A program made the translations under genes and the position numbers. 33,439 bases of DNA from NCBI GenBank assembly GCA_029747585.1, contig JAPEVF010000498.1:1-33439 (forward strand). Direction: 5' to 3'. How positions within the stretch are numbered: position 1 is the stretch's first letter; every line of letters begins with the position of its first letter. The notes beneath the pieces are model-generated. The model did not search any database, had not been told where the DNA came from, and saw nothing but the letters and a program-made list of their open reading frames with translations. This document shows, one piece after another, positions 1-10,319 of the stretch. Origin of the DNA: Pleurotus djamor (taxonomy: Eukaryota; Basidiomycota; Agaricomycetes; Agaricales; Pleurotaceae).

Positions 1-1117
1 AGTCGTTCAGGGATGCCTGGGTTCGAGAACATGTACGAAGCAGAGTCTCTGAGGATGGGTGGAGGTGTAGCAGATGGGGATGAGTATTCGAGGGCGTGGG
101 TGAGGTTGTGGGAGCGAAAAAAGGGACAGACCAATGTGAGTAAGATGTACAAGTTGAAATCTGGCCGATGACTCACCTGTATCCCAAATCTAGAATTATA
201 CGGCCGTCTAGGCTGCGCTCGAGGGGACTGGGAACATCGACTACCTCAACGATGTCTTCATCAACCCTCGACTCGGATGCACCGCAACTTTCACCCAGCG
301 TCCTCGACAACATTACCCCCGAACAGCTCCGCGAGAGGGCTCTCGCTGCAGAAGCAGCCGAAGCCGAAGAACGGAGGTTGAAAGAGGAAAGGAAGCAAAA
401 GAGGCGGGAGAAGAGAGAGTTGAAGCGTGTTGCACAGGCGTTGGCGCTGGATAGAGGAGCAGGCGACGAAGACTTCGAAGGATTCCAAGGGAGCGGTTCT
501 GCCTCTGGTTACCCAGGCATACCCTCCCCGTTCCAAAGTCCCTCCCTGGTCGACTCATCATCTGAGGGTTACGGACCTTTCGTTCGTGGGGCTGTCGTGC
601 CCGTCAACGATGATGGTGATGTTGATGAAGCTGCTGATCTGGATGGAGGAGTCTATACCGCCCGCCGTGCCGTCTCAGGTGGTTCGTCTGGTGGTTCTGA
701 TTCACGGTCAAGAACATCTGCCTCTCGTTCGGATACCAGCTACCCATACCACCATATTTCTCAACCGCCCCTCCCTCATCCACACCCTCAGCTCCTCCCG
801 CCAGGACCCAACCGCCCAAAAAAAGCGATCCAAAAAGACGNAAATCCTCAACAACCTCCGGCTCACAATCTCCTTCTATCCGTTCACCCGCATCTGCGAC
901 TTTCCCTACTTCTGGATTCCCTTTCCAGCCGCACGTCGCGCTACAAGCTAGTGAGATGCGGCTGGATGGGCTGGACGAGTCCGAGTTGGCGGAGGAACAT
1001 CGGGTACAGCAACAGCCACCACAGCCGTCGAAGTTTCCTAGCAGCGGGTTCGGCGGCGTAGGCAGGCGGTCGTCGAATGGTGGGATGGGAGGCGCGTTCC
1101 TTGCGAATACCAGTTAG
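1..1117 (+). CDS. 3' part of a Ser/Pro-rich coiled-coil protein, family not recognised
   Basis: The gene enters from outside the window; its last codon is the TAG at 1115-1117. Codons 1-95 read coherently in frame 1. A likely intron at 96-193 (GTGGGT to CTAG) brings the reading into the frame used from 194 on. A donor at 136 looks better as a splice site but gives a stop soon after, so the splice is uncertain. The middle part carries a charged heptad-like stretch (AEAEERRLKEERKQKRREKR, about 351-420), then an acidic Ser/Gly-rich part. From about 722 to the end the coherent frame is a different one (Pro/Ser-rich, then GGMGGAFLANTS and stop). The frame change near 680-722 has no good intron, and one N lies at 841, so an indel in the sequence is possible. 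I do not recognise a domain. The coiled coil suggests protein-protein contact only. Confidence 0.55.
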
Positions 1118-1839
1118 GTGTACCTATGCATATCTTTATCGACATTTGTCTAGTTTTCATGTATCTACCTTCCTTCTTAGTTCCAATCCTGTACATCGGT
1201 GGAATGATGTCTTCCGATCCGCAATTATATCCGTTATCACCCTCTCCTTGGTTTCCCTATCAGAAGGGTTCAAATCAACCTGACGCGAGTCTTTAGACGA
1301 ATCTACGACAATTGGCCCAAATTCATGGGTGACGGAAGTACTATGGTGTCATCATATGCTCGCGCCTGGTATGGCGGAAACGGTGGGTGAGACGAGGCTC
1401 TGAAGCAATGAAAACTGGTCGTGGAAGATTCCGATGTATTGTCCGGACTTCATGGATGCGAAACTCACTCACTACGGAACAGGCCCTATGAGATGAAGAA
1501 GTGAATGGCAATCAAGCAGCATGCATCAATCGTAATCTTCCGAGACGACACAGTGAGCTTTCCCTGCGCACGATGGAGCAGCATTTGACGAGCGATCCCC
1601 TCTTGCTTGGTTCTCCTCAAGCATTCTAGCGAATACCAAGATATTGCGGTTGTGGGGGCAGACGAATCGGTAGAGAACAGCTCGTGCATTTGGAATCCAC
1701 AATCTACAGACTAGACATGTATGAAGACGATCATTTTAGTCGTGTTCCTCTGATAATAGCAGGAAAACCTCGAGAAGAAGTTCGGTGACGAATTGCTTCA
1801 TCGCGTGTATGTATAGAGGGCTAGCAAAAGAGAGGTAGA
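1118..1839. other. Intergenic, between two convergent gene 3' ends
   Basis: I see no gene here. The stretch is the downstream flank of the coiled-coil gene (+) and of F-box gene A (-). Short open frames are present but lack exon continuity, a splice pattern or recognisable motifs. Confidence 0.5.
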
Positions 1840-3115
1840 TCATTCATACACCAGTGATACGATGCACTGGACCATTCCCTGCGCCCGATGCCGAGGCATC
1901 CTTTCGATAATGTCCTCTTCAACACCCGGAAGAGCCTCCTTGATGCTTGAGACCACGGAAATACGGATGTTCGTATTCTCGAGAGCTTGATCCAGAAATC
2001 CCCAGTCTATGAACAGGTAGGGCGCCGGGCGAGGAGGAGGGATAGGGCAGTATATCCTCAAGTTGAATTCGACGCTTTGTAGGGAAGACAATGAAACGGT
2101 TGCGAGCGTGTTTGAAAGATACGATCCCATCTGGTCGGGGTCCTGGTGCAAGCACAAGAGATGGTCTGGGCTGAAGTGTACAAGATCATGCGATAGAGTG
2201 CGTAGATTCACGTTCGCGCTGAGGTCGATAACGGGTAGCTCTAAAAGGGGTGTGAGTTTCAATGCGCCCGGTACGTTTGGAGCTCGCAGCTGCTGACGCA
2301 CTAGATGGCCACCGAAACTCCAATCGTAACAATCTGAGTTCTGCACCAAAAGCTTTCAATAGAGCTCCGAGCATTGCTCCGTCGAGCTCATCGATTACCG
2401 TGACCGAGAAGTACTGGATAGGGATGGAAACTTTTCGATGGCAACTCCGAAGTACCCATTTGAAGAAGGCTTTCAGTGCCTTCCAACCGGAGAAATGGAG
2501 AGAAAGCTTCCGAATGGTCGTCGGAAACATTGGAGATGCGTCGAAAGTCGAGCCTTGGTACCATTCTTTCGGAAGGTCCCCACTGAATGCACCATTCACC
2601 TCTAGAGTGTGTAGGGTGGGGAATGAAGCGATCACGCTTTTCATCGTCGGGAAATTTGCGAAGGCGTTGACATCAACGTCAAGGTGGCGGACGAAGGAAA
2701 GTGATCCGAACATTTCAGCGTTGAGATCAATAGAAGAAGCGTTGTAATCGGCATCGCGTGCAAAGGCGAGGCCATAGTCAGGTATGTCGTAAAGGCGGAG
2801 TGAAACGAGGGTTTCGTGGCGGGATATCGCCTTGAGGATTGCGGACACGGAGGACAGATCTGACGTGGTGTGAATGGGATAGAGAGTGAGACGTCGGATG
2901 AGAGGTACAAAGAATTCTCCTTCTTTGAGTGTCTGATCGAATTGATCAATCTGGGTGTTGTAGAGGGCGACAGATCGATACAGCGCAGCTCGAGCACTTG
3001 GAAGCCATGCTTTGCAAACACGACAAATGCTTAGCAGGTTGTTGTAGGTGGTTTTGTCTGAAAGATATCCGAAGATAAACAGAAGGATCTCTGGAGGAAG
3101 ATTCGACATGTCCAT
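1840..3115 (-). CDS. F-box protein, family 1 member A (two exons)
   Basis: Model: exon 1 3115-2302, intron 2301-2241 (61 nt, GTGCGT to TTTTAG), exon 2 2240-1840, 404 aa. The F-box starts at residue 4 (SNLPPEILLFIFGYLSD), followed by the family signature CRVCKAWLPSARAALYRSVA, then a long leucine-rich part. Exon 1 ends in EFRWPS, where the whole family is split in phase 1. Exon 2 holds the C-terminal signature (IDWGFLDQA, then ERMPRHRAQG). I chose ATG 3115 because relatives place the F-box within about 20 residues of the start; an in-frame ATG at 3235 and one at 3109 exist. F-box proteins usually bind Skp1 and recruit a substrate to an SCF ubiquitin ligase; the substrate is unknown. Exon 2 is 401 nt, 36 nt longer than in B, C, D and F, mainly through a Pro-rich insert (PIPPPRPAP). 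Confidence 0.85.
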
Positions 3116-3640
3116 GAAGATTGTTCGTAGGTACCGGTGGTGGGTGGGAAGAGACAAGCGGCGGAAAATGCCTTTTCTTGGGGAGATAGGGTCATTTAGG
3201 AGTTCTAATGCTCTCCCACGGACGTACCTAGTCACTCATGTCTACGAGGACCGACGAGTGCGAGACGTACTACAGAATGAGGTAGAGGATGAAATAAATA
3301 TCGATATACTCGCCGTCAGGCCGTCACCTCTTGTGTCTCCTTAGTTAAGTGCCCTTCCTTTCCGATTAGGGGGGATTAGGAAATCCTTTTCACATTGATG
3401 CTTGAACGTGTGGCAGGCTGCCGTCTTGTGTTTTATGTAGGAAAAAACGGTAATTTGAGAAGAGAAAAGTAGCGAGGAGATATAGAACAATAAGGGATGT
3501 GACGCTCCTATGTCACGTTTTGATACCTCATCCAGTTTTCACGGCGCACAGCCTTGACCGCAAACCAGAACCACGATGGTAACTTACTCGAGCGGTGAGT
3601 AACTCTCTCAATCGGACCAGAGGCAGATATAAACCAATTA
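3116..3640. promoter_or_regulatory. Divergent intergenic region between two F-box genes
   Basis: Genes A (-) and the class 2 F-box gene (+) start at its two ends, so both promoters must lie in these 525 bases or overlap the neighbouring 5' ends. I see no clear TATA box at a usable distance from either start. No other gene is visible. Confidence 0.4.
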
Positions 3641-4793
3641 ATGTACACGATACTAGAGCTTCCTACGGAACTTTGGAACCACATCGTGAAAGAAGTCGCA
3701 ATTCCTACTCGCACCGCCCTCTTCCACCTCCTCTTCGTCTCTCGTCGCTTCCACGACATCGTGATACCGATATTATACGAAGACATATCTCAAGAAACTA
3801 GATCAGGACGCGAAAGTCACCATGTCTTATCATCGCTCGAAGCAAGCACACACCTCGCCGTCACCAAGCAATTCACGCTCCTCGCGACAAACCTCCCATC
3901 ATCTTCGTTAACTTTGGCAATACCAAATATTCTCTCTTCCATGGAAAACTTGCAACGGCTTCGCTTGGCAATTCACAGGCCACCAGCATCCTTGTTTCAG
4001 CCCCTCCGAGCCAACAGCCTCACGCATTTCAGCTTCACCGGATATCCCCCATCACACGTCTTCCAACAAATCCTCATCGCGCAACCGTCTCTAGAGTACT
4101 TGAAACTCGGCTTCTGTCCTGAAATCTCAATTCCAGCAGACGCGTTGCCGAGCCTGCGTACCCTGATAATCGATGTGGGCTCCTGGAATCTTTTCGTTAC
4201 AGGTCGGCGTATCCAGCACTTGGATGGTAGTTTCCTCCTGTCGCCTGGATATCTCTCTCTTCAGCTCCCGGACATGCGTATCCTCGGTTCCATCGTAAGC
4301 CTGAGGCTTGAAATCATTGATGTAAAGTGCCTTCCCAAAGTCATTCCGTACCTCAAGAACATTGCCTATTTTCGTGCGACTTTGTGTGAAACATACGTAA
4401 GTTCTTGGATTCATCTCTATGCGTCGACATTCTGCTCACGAGACATGAGATTCGTAGCCAGTTTTAGAATCGTCACGACTTGATATCACAGAACTCCTTG
4501 ATATCCCATCCACACGGCTGCGATATTGCAATTTCGGAGTATCGACCTTGAAGTCACCCGAAGATGTAACATTGATGTTCGACAAGTACCCCGATCTAGT
4601 CGTCGTCGACGTATCGGATGGCAGTCAGCCCCTCGAAGTCATACGCTATGTCAGAGGCGCGGGGTCCCCAGTGCAAGTTTGTCTTCCTCCGTTGAGACAA
4701 TGGGAGCAATGGTGGGAGAATGTAGACTTGGGCGATAGATCAAAGGGTGGATCTAGGCGGTGGAAACATGACGACGACTCGCACGATTTGTAA
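3641..4793 (+). CDS. F-box protein, class 2 (two exons)
   Basis: Model: exon 1 3641-4396, intron 4397-4457 (61 nt, GTAAGT to TCGTAG, phase 0), exon 2 4458-4793, 363 aa. This acceptor is the one that keeps the coherent exon 2 frame; the CAG at 4491 would not. The F-box is at the N-terminus (LELPTELWNHIVKEV, then HLLFVSRRFHDIVIPILYED), followed by about 220 residues of leucine-rich repeat-like sequence (SLEYLKLGF, SLRTLIIDV). The C-terminal block (ITELLDIPSTRLRYCNFGV ... DKYPDLVVVDVSDG) matches the same block of the gene at 12705-14119, which puts both in one class distinct from family 1. Likely role: substrate adaptor of an SCF ubiquitin ligase. The substrate cannot be told from sequence. Confidence 0.8.
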
Positions 4794-5024
4794 GGAAAAG
4801 AATGGGGTGATTGCGTCGGCTGAGGAGAACTACTGTACAGTATTTCTTGGAGCCAGCGATTCTTCAGTCACTAATCGGATACAAATACCGTTGGAAGGCT
4901 TTCCGTACCACGAGCACCCCCGGGTCTAACGCTAAACGTAGAGAAGTGAATCGGACGGCATGGTCGATTGACCCCCTGGAAATCCCCCTAACGCCTGGTC
5001 TCCTATCTCACGTACTTGGAAACC

Positions 5025-6667
5025 ATGGCAACTCCTCCCTCTTCCTCGAAGTTTGCTCAACGCAAAGCAAATCCCTCGACCTCAACCCAGCGAAATACCT
5101 CTATTATACACCGCTCAACCGTCAGAGAATATCCACGAAATCCAATAAACCCACCGCAAACGTCGTCTCCGATATCGGCTCGAGGTCAAACTCAGAGTCG
5201 CGTCGAATTCGCTCTGGATCATGCGATGACTTGGCGCTCGATTTCGAATTCGTGGTCGTTATCGTACCTTGAGGCACCTAGGGTACATGTAGCCCATCTA
5301 CGTCTTCTTCGAGAACGAGTCCGAGTCCAGCCAAGAAGGCAAGGATCGACACAGCTCAACGACGACTCGACTAGGAATCGTGTTGTGGGAGAGGAACGCG
5401 TAGAGGGAACGCGAGACGCGTCTATGCACCTCCAGAAACAAATGTCTGCGCACCAGAACCTGATGACAGACCGTTTCAAGTCAGGTTTAGCTGGTGTGTA
5501 CCTTCCTATCGTTATGAGCTGAGATCTAGATACTCATACGGACTTGAACACATTCTTCTTTAGTCGTCTTTTGTGGTATCAAGTACGCGCCTGCTGTGTT
5601 GGCGTCGGCGAATGGTGCTGACTGGTCCCTTTAGTCCGGGGGAGGTATAAGCGGAACATGGGCATCATTTTTTCGAGCCCAGGCAATCATTTCTTTGAAG
5701 TCCTATACATGTCTAGTACGTCCCCTCCAAATCTTATCCTTGCATCAGTGTCACTGAACACCGAGGTTACTCTAGCGTTGCTTCCTGTCTGTGCTTTAGG
5801 CTTTACTCGGCATCATATGCCACAGGAGGAGGACGCGAGGCCACCTGAGACGTTCAACATTGGACTAGTAAGTCACCGTCTGACTCTTACACCACCTTCT
5901 CCGTATCTGACACAGGGTCTCATCCTAGTATTATTGGATTTGGCTATGCTTGGCCAACCTCAGACGTTCGTCCGACTCTCTTCCCTTTCTCTACGCATGT
6001 ACTGTCTAGTGTGTTACCAAAGCCGTTCCAGTGAGAGTCCGGTATAGAGAGTTTCAAACTGATAAACCCGCCGTTGGATACTGAGGCTCCGGTTTCTCGT
6101 GCGTTCGTTCTCCATTTTTCGTCTTCCTCTTTGTCCTCCTCATCTCAAGCCATTTTATAGATTCGAACGGTGGTCCCGAGACTTTATTCTACGCGATGCC
6201 CTACTCTTCGGGTGTGTCATCGCAGGATCAGGCTCGCATGCTTACTTCTTTCTTCCTTGTCTCTCCCCCTTCGGCTTCTAGAGTATCCTTCTCGTTACCT
6301 TTGCGATTCTTCCTATCCTTCTCATCAATGTATTAACACTCGAATAACCACCTTTCCCCCCTTATCTACCTCGCAGGCAAAATAGCATCCATGCCAAAGT
6401 GCTTGAGCAAGTCAAAGTTGGGACCTTGGGTGCGACATGGGGGTACGACTGATCCTACCGGGTTATGGACAGTGAAGCTCGCAGTGTCTGAGCTTGATGG
6501 TACTGGATGCTTCATGACCACGAGAAACGAGCGTGGATCATCCATCGTAACCCTCGTCCCTCTGGCATGGTGTACTCCCCACCTGTCCATCCTCGCACCG
6601 CCCTCTCCCTGTGTCGACTTCACGGACCAATCATCACTGAATTTACGTCTCCCCTCTCCAGGATAAC
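5025..6667 (+). CDS. Coding-looking exons of an unidentified multi-exon gene, model not resolved
   Basis: Several stretches read like exons flanked by good splice sites, but I cannot join them into one frame. A possible start is the ATG at 5025 in a strong context (AACCATGGCA), followed by about 165 Ser/Arg-rich codons. Candidate introns are GTGTGT to TTTAG ending near 5563, GTACGT to TTTAG ending near 5800, GTAAGT to CACAG at 5868-5915, and GTGCGT to TATAG ending near 6150. Coding-like pieces include ESFKLINPPLDTEAPVS (about 6049), NGGPETLFYAMPYSSG (about 6160-6210) and AKVLEQVKVGTLGATWGYD (about 6394-6450). The last part of the stretch is coherent in different frames in turn. Either it is a real gene with very short exons or a decaying one. 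I do not recognise the family. Confidence 0.3.
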
Positions 6668-7215
6668 CTACCTACCACCACTACCACCGACATAACAATT
6701 CCGTTGCTCTTTGCTCCCGCGCCCGTCTCATCTGCGCGTCGTTTCTCCGTAGACGAGGCCAGAGAAAGGACTTAACTCATCGAAACTTGAAGCTTCACCG
6801 ACCATCGAAGGATTTTCGAAGGATTTTCCATCCGTCTGTCATGGATGTCCCTCACCTCTCTGACGTTAGGATCGCCGTCATGCTCTTGAGAATTGTGTAA
6901 CGGGCTGCATAGAACATTATTTGCTAATCCTTGGCTTGTCGGTCAATTAGACGAACATGGTGGGAGTATTTGGACAGGACGGAGATTGTCAACTTCATGT
7001 GTTGAACGGACTGTTCATCTTCTCACCTAGCCTGCGCTTACGGGTATTCAATCCAGATTTTCCTTCCCGCCTTTGTCTTGACGCGCGACTCGTGAAATTA
7101 CATGTCTGCCCTCGAAAAACGCAAAGAGACTAACAGAAGCTGAATTGTGGAACGTACAAGAAGAAGTACAAGGACTTGAGCAAGGAGAGAATTACTAGTG
7201 GCGACTCTGCGCTAA
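6668..7215. other. Intergenic, no gene seen
   Basis: No coherent reading frame or splice pattern. A short direct repeat (TCGAAGGATTT twice) lies near 6806-6830. The stretch contains the 3' flank of the secreted-protein gene on the minus strand. Confidence 0.45.
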
Positions 7216-8567
7216 TCAGGCGTACGGAATAGAAGGGAAAGGCCAATTCGGAGCACCGAATCTAGCCACCTCAGTCGCAGAGGTGAAACCGCTGTCATCA
7301 ATGATCGTCTCCTGGAACCCCTCCGACGCATCCTTCGAAACCAACCAAGTGGAATCCGTGGTGATAGTCTCGGTGGTACCATCGCTGTAGGTAATCAAAA
7401 TGGTACCACCCATTCCGCCTGGTCCACCAGTATTCGTAGCCTTGATCGCGAAGACGTTGTACGTGGGCTCAAGGGCGGGAATGGACCAAGCCTCGGAAGT
7501 ACGGAATGAATTCCCGCTCCCAACGACTTTGCCATTAACCCAGAACGTGTAATTATCGTCGCTAATGGGTGGGTACAAGTTATTATTGAATAGAACACAC
7601 TTCGTTTGACGATGGAAGACTCACGCGACGATAACTGCAGTAGCGCAGACAGCCCGTTTAGCACAGTTGCTAACCGTCTTACGGAACGCACGAGCACCTA
7701 ACGCTTCGGATGAGCTCTGACTCTCGCTCGTCCAGATCCAGTTAGACTGATCAAGGGGGAGGACGAAAGGATGGTTGACGCCAGTAGGGGAAGACTGAAC
7801 GGCAGCTGCAGTCCAAGTGCTGTCGTCAAAGGTGGCATAAATAAAGGAATCTAGAGGTGCGACGCTACGAAGCGTCTTCCAAGAGTCGTTGGTGACGATG
7901 GTTTCCGAGGTCCCGTCGGCGTAATGAATCCTGATGGCGGCCACGACGCCAGCCACGCTTTGGTCGTGGGTGTTGTTGCCAAGGAACGCAAAAACGTTGG
8001 AGGAAGGCATCAGTCCGGTATAGATCATGGAACCAGCCACCCAACTGTCGCTGCGTCCGACTAATTTTCCGTTGACAAACACTTGGGCGGCGTCATCACT
8101 GGCGCGTATGGAGCAGGTGAGAAAGAGTTCAAAATTTGTTAGTGGAGCGAATGGTACTCACGCTGCAACGATCATCTCAGCGCACGTCGCACATTTTCCA
8201 GGAGGAGAGGCGACGACTTTTCGGAATCCTCGTACGCCAAGTGAGTTATTTCCTCCTGGTGTTGATACCTCGCCAGTCCAGATGAACGCTGACGAACTGA
8301 AGGCGAGAGGTTGGAACCTCGCAGGAGCGGTGGCAGGCTTACAAGCCAGATATCCAGCCTGCACGGGGAGGGCATTCGCGGATTCTAATCCAAGGAGTCC
8401 GTGAGCGACTTCGAAGAGAAGTAAAACAGTTGCAAAGACGTACGGGCGGTGTTGGACGCCGCCTCGACAAGGATGGCAGAGAGAGCGATGACGAAAGCTA
8501 CGGGCGTGAATTGAGAAAGACTAAATGGAGTCGATTCGATGTGAGAGCACTTACCAGCGAGCTTCAT
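7216..8567 (-). CDS. Secreted protein with two tandem beta-sandwich-like domains (five exons)
   Basis: Model on the minus strand: exons 8567-8555, 8497-8444, 8384-8162, 8098-7625 and 7561-7216. Introns are 57, 59, 63 and 63 nt, all GT-AG. The product is 369 aa. Residues 1-18 form a signal peptide (MKLAAFVIALSAILVEA). Two domains of about 150 residues follow, each with the same order of motifs: FIWTGE or WIWTSE; GxRxFRK; a Cys pair; IVAxDD; FVNGK or WVNGK with VG; NVFA; IxIxYxDGTxETIxT; then a Trp. This layout resembles galactose-binding-like (jelly-roll) folds such as the accessory domain of alpha-L-rhamnosidases; that is inference from pattern. No catalytic domain is present, so a lectin-like or cell-wall role is possible. 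The two DD motifs sit directly after introns 3 and 4, so introns interrupt both repeats at the same place. Confidence 0.85.
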
Positions 8568-8614
8568 GATTGTGATTCTCGATGTCTGGTGTATTTCCTC
8601 AGTTCTTTCGGTCG

Positions 8615-8623
8615 CTTTTATAG
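8615..8623 (-). promoter_or_regulatory. TATA box of the secreted-protein gene
   Basis: On the minus strand the sequence is CTATAAAAG, 48 bases upstream of the ATG at 8567. The distance leaves room for a transcription start about 30 bases downstream and a short leader. No other TATA-like run lies closer to this start. Confidence 0.55.
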
Positions 8624-10319
8624 GGCAGAGTACTATTGAGCAAACACGATGCAATTAGCTCTTCATGCTTCAACGTTCGTCGGGTTCCCGGGGATGGAAG
8701 GCCGAGCAAGCCCTCAGACGATGTGCGTTTCGAAGACAAATCAGAGAGCCGGAGCAGCATTTTCGTCGTCGGGAGCAATGGTCCAATGTGGACTTGTCCC
8801 GGTGTTCCACATCTGTCATTTCCGAGAGTCGAGACTCGATTTTCGATTGTGGAGGGGTTTCGTGCGAAGCTCAAAGATGATGTGGAGTAGACCAAGTGCA
8901 TCCGTGCACGGTGTCACTCAGAATCGAAGTCATAAAGTGGGCTTGTGCTATCCGAGTTGATCCTACCTCTGTGAAAATTGCTGGGATAGTTGAGGAGAAA
9001 GATTGGAAGTGCTTGGAGTGCTGGAATTACCCCTAGCTCAACATCGGTCGTCCGGCAGCATGGTCATGGTCTTTTGTAGCAATGATTTGTGCCCCAGTGT
9101 AACGCGCTACGTCCGCACCTGAAACTCTCAGGTACACGAGTCAAGGCGCGAAGCACTGGTGGAGCCAGGTTCTTCTTCTGAAGGGGTGACGTAGTCGAAG
9201 AGTCAGAGATATCGATAAACCTCCTTCCTCCTTGAGTCGTGACCTGGATCTCATGGTTCCCGGGACTGGATGACACCGAAGTCACGGGATGGAGGCTCCA
9301 AAGTGAGAGAAATGTAGAGTAGAACGAATTAAACAATGAGTTTGTCTTGGTCGAATGTTTTCGTGTTCCTGGACGGCTCGTTCATCCGTCCCTGTGCTCC
9401 TGAGTCTAGTCAAATGCGTTTGAGCCGACTCTGTGTTGACATTATTTAACGACTGCGTTGATGATCATCAAATATCCCAGAACCCTCTGTGCTCATCACC
9501 TACGTTCAAATCCAAGATCGAAAATCACGTAGCAATTGGTCGATGTGATATACTGGTGTGAGTGCACTTCCTACCATTCTACTCCGCCTCGATGCCCTGC
9601 CTGGTTGTCTGTATGTGGTTGTGAATAGATTCGTCCGTCCTGTAGTAGAGCCAGGTCCCTGGACGTCTTCCAGCTTGGTTGGATGCGCTAGAAACGGTTG
9701 AAGAATTATGCGAATGGGTCTGAGAGACGTCGGTAAGTCACTGTTTAACAGCGAGAACACTGAGGTATGATTTTGAGGAAGATGGGAAGAGGTGCACCTT
9801 TTGTGAATCCCGATTCGTCAGAGTCAGGTGTCGGGTTGGATGGACGTAAGTAAGTGCTGTGAAAAGACGGGTTCCAGCTCGCGACGTACTCCTTGGAAAG
9901 GTTTCTACTATCTAGTCTGTCCGTGCGATGAGCAAGGAAAGGAAAAGCGACGGAGAGCAAAAGTTGTGCCTTTGATGTCCTCATTGTTTTGCCCGTTTTG
10001 GTCAGGGTTTGTTATTGGGTCCGGACTCCGATCATTTTTCTCCGCTTCTTTCACCTTGACCAACGTCGCCAACAGCGCTGACAGTGACGCCCACAACTCG
10101 TCCTCACATATTCTGCTGCTTCGCATATATTATGAAATCTTTCGTAACCGATAGCTGGCCTACACTTTTACCGTCCGTGTAGGAGAACAAGCACTCGTTC
10201 ACTTGTTCTCTTCAACATTGACCTCAGCCAACATCCACACCTGCTCCCGCAGTCTTCGAACCTCAGAATGGTTGCGTAACACGAACGACGAAAAGAATAC
10301 TTCTTACAGACGCCTTTTC
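8624..10319. other. Long stretch without a supported gene
   Basis: Open frames on both strands overlap each other and show no domain or splice logic. The only piece that reads somewhat like protein is minus strand 10126-9908 (EDELWASLSALLATLVKVKE then an Asn/Asp-rich part), 72 codons, without a recognisable family. I do not call it a gene. Confidence 0.4.

Noticed and set aside
1255..1285. tRNA T-arm-like GGTTCAAATC
   Set aside because: The flanking bases do not form the 5 bp stem, and no acceptor or anticodon arm is visible.
2186..3235. Full open frame to 2186 and start at 3235 for gene A
   Set aside because: After EFRWPS the frame is intron and then a shadow of exon 2 in the wrong frame; homologues show the splice at 2301/2241. 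The extra 40 residues in front have no match in the family.
8027..8404. 125-codon plus-strand frame
   Set aside because: It is antisense to exons 3 and 4 of the secreted-protein gene, whose splice sites and repeats are clear.
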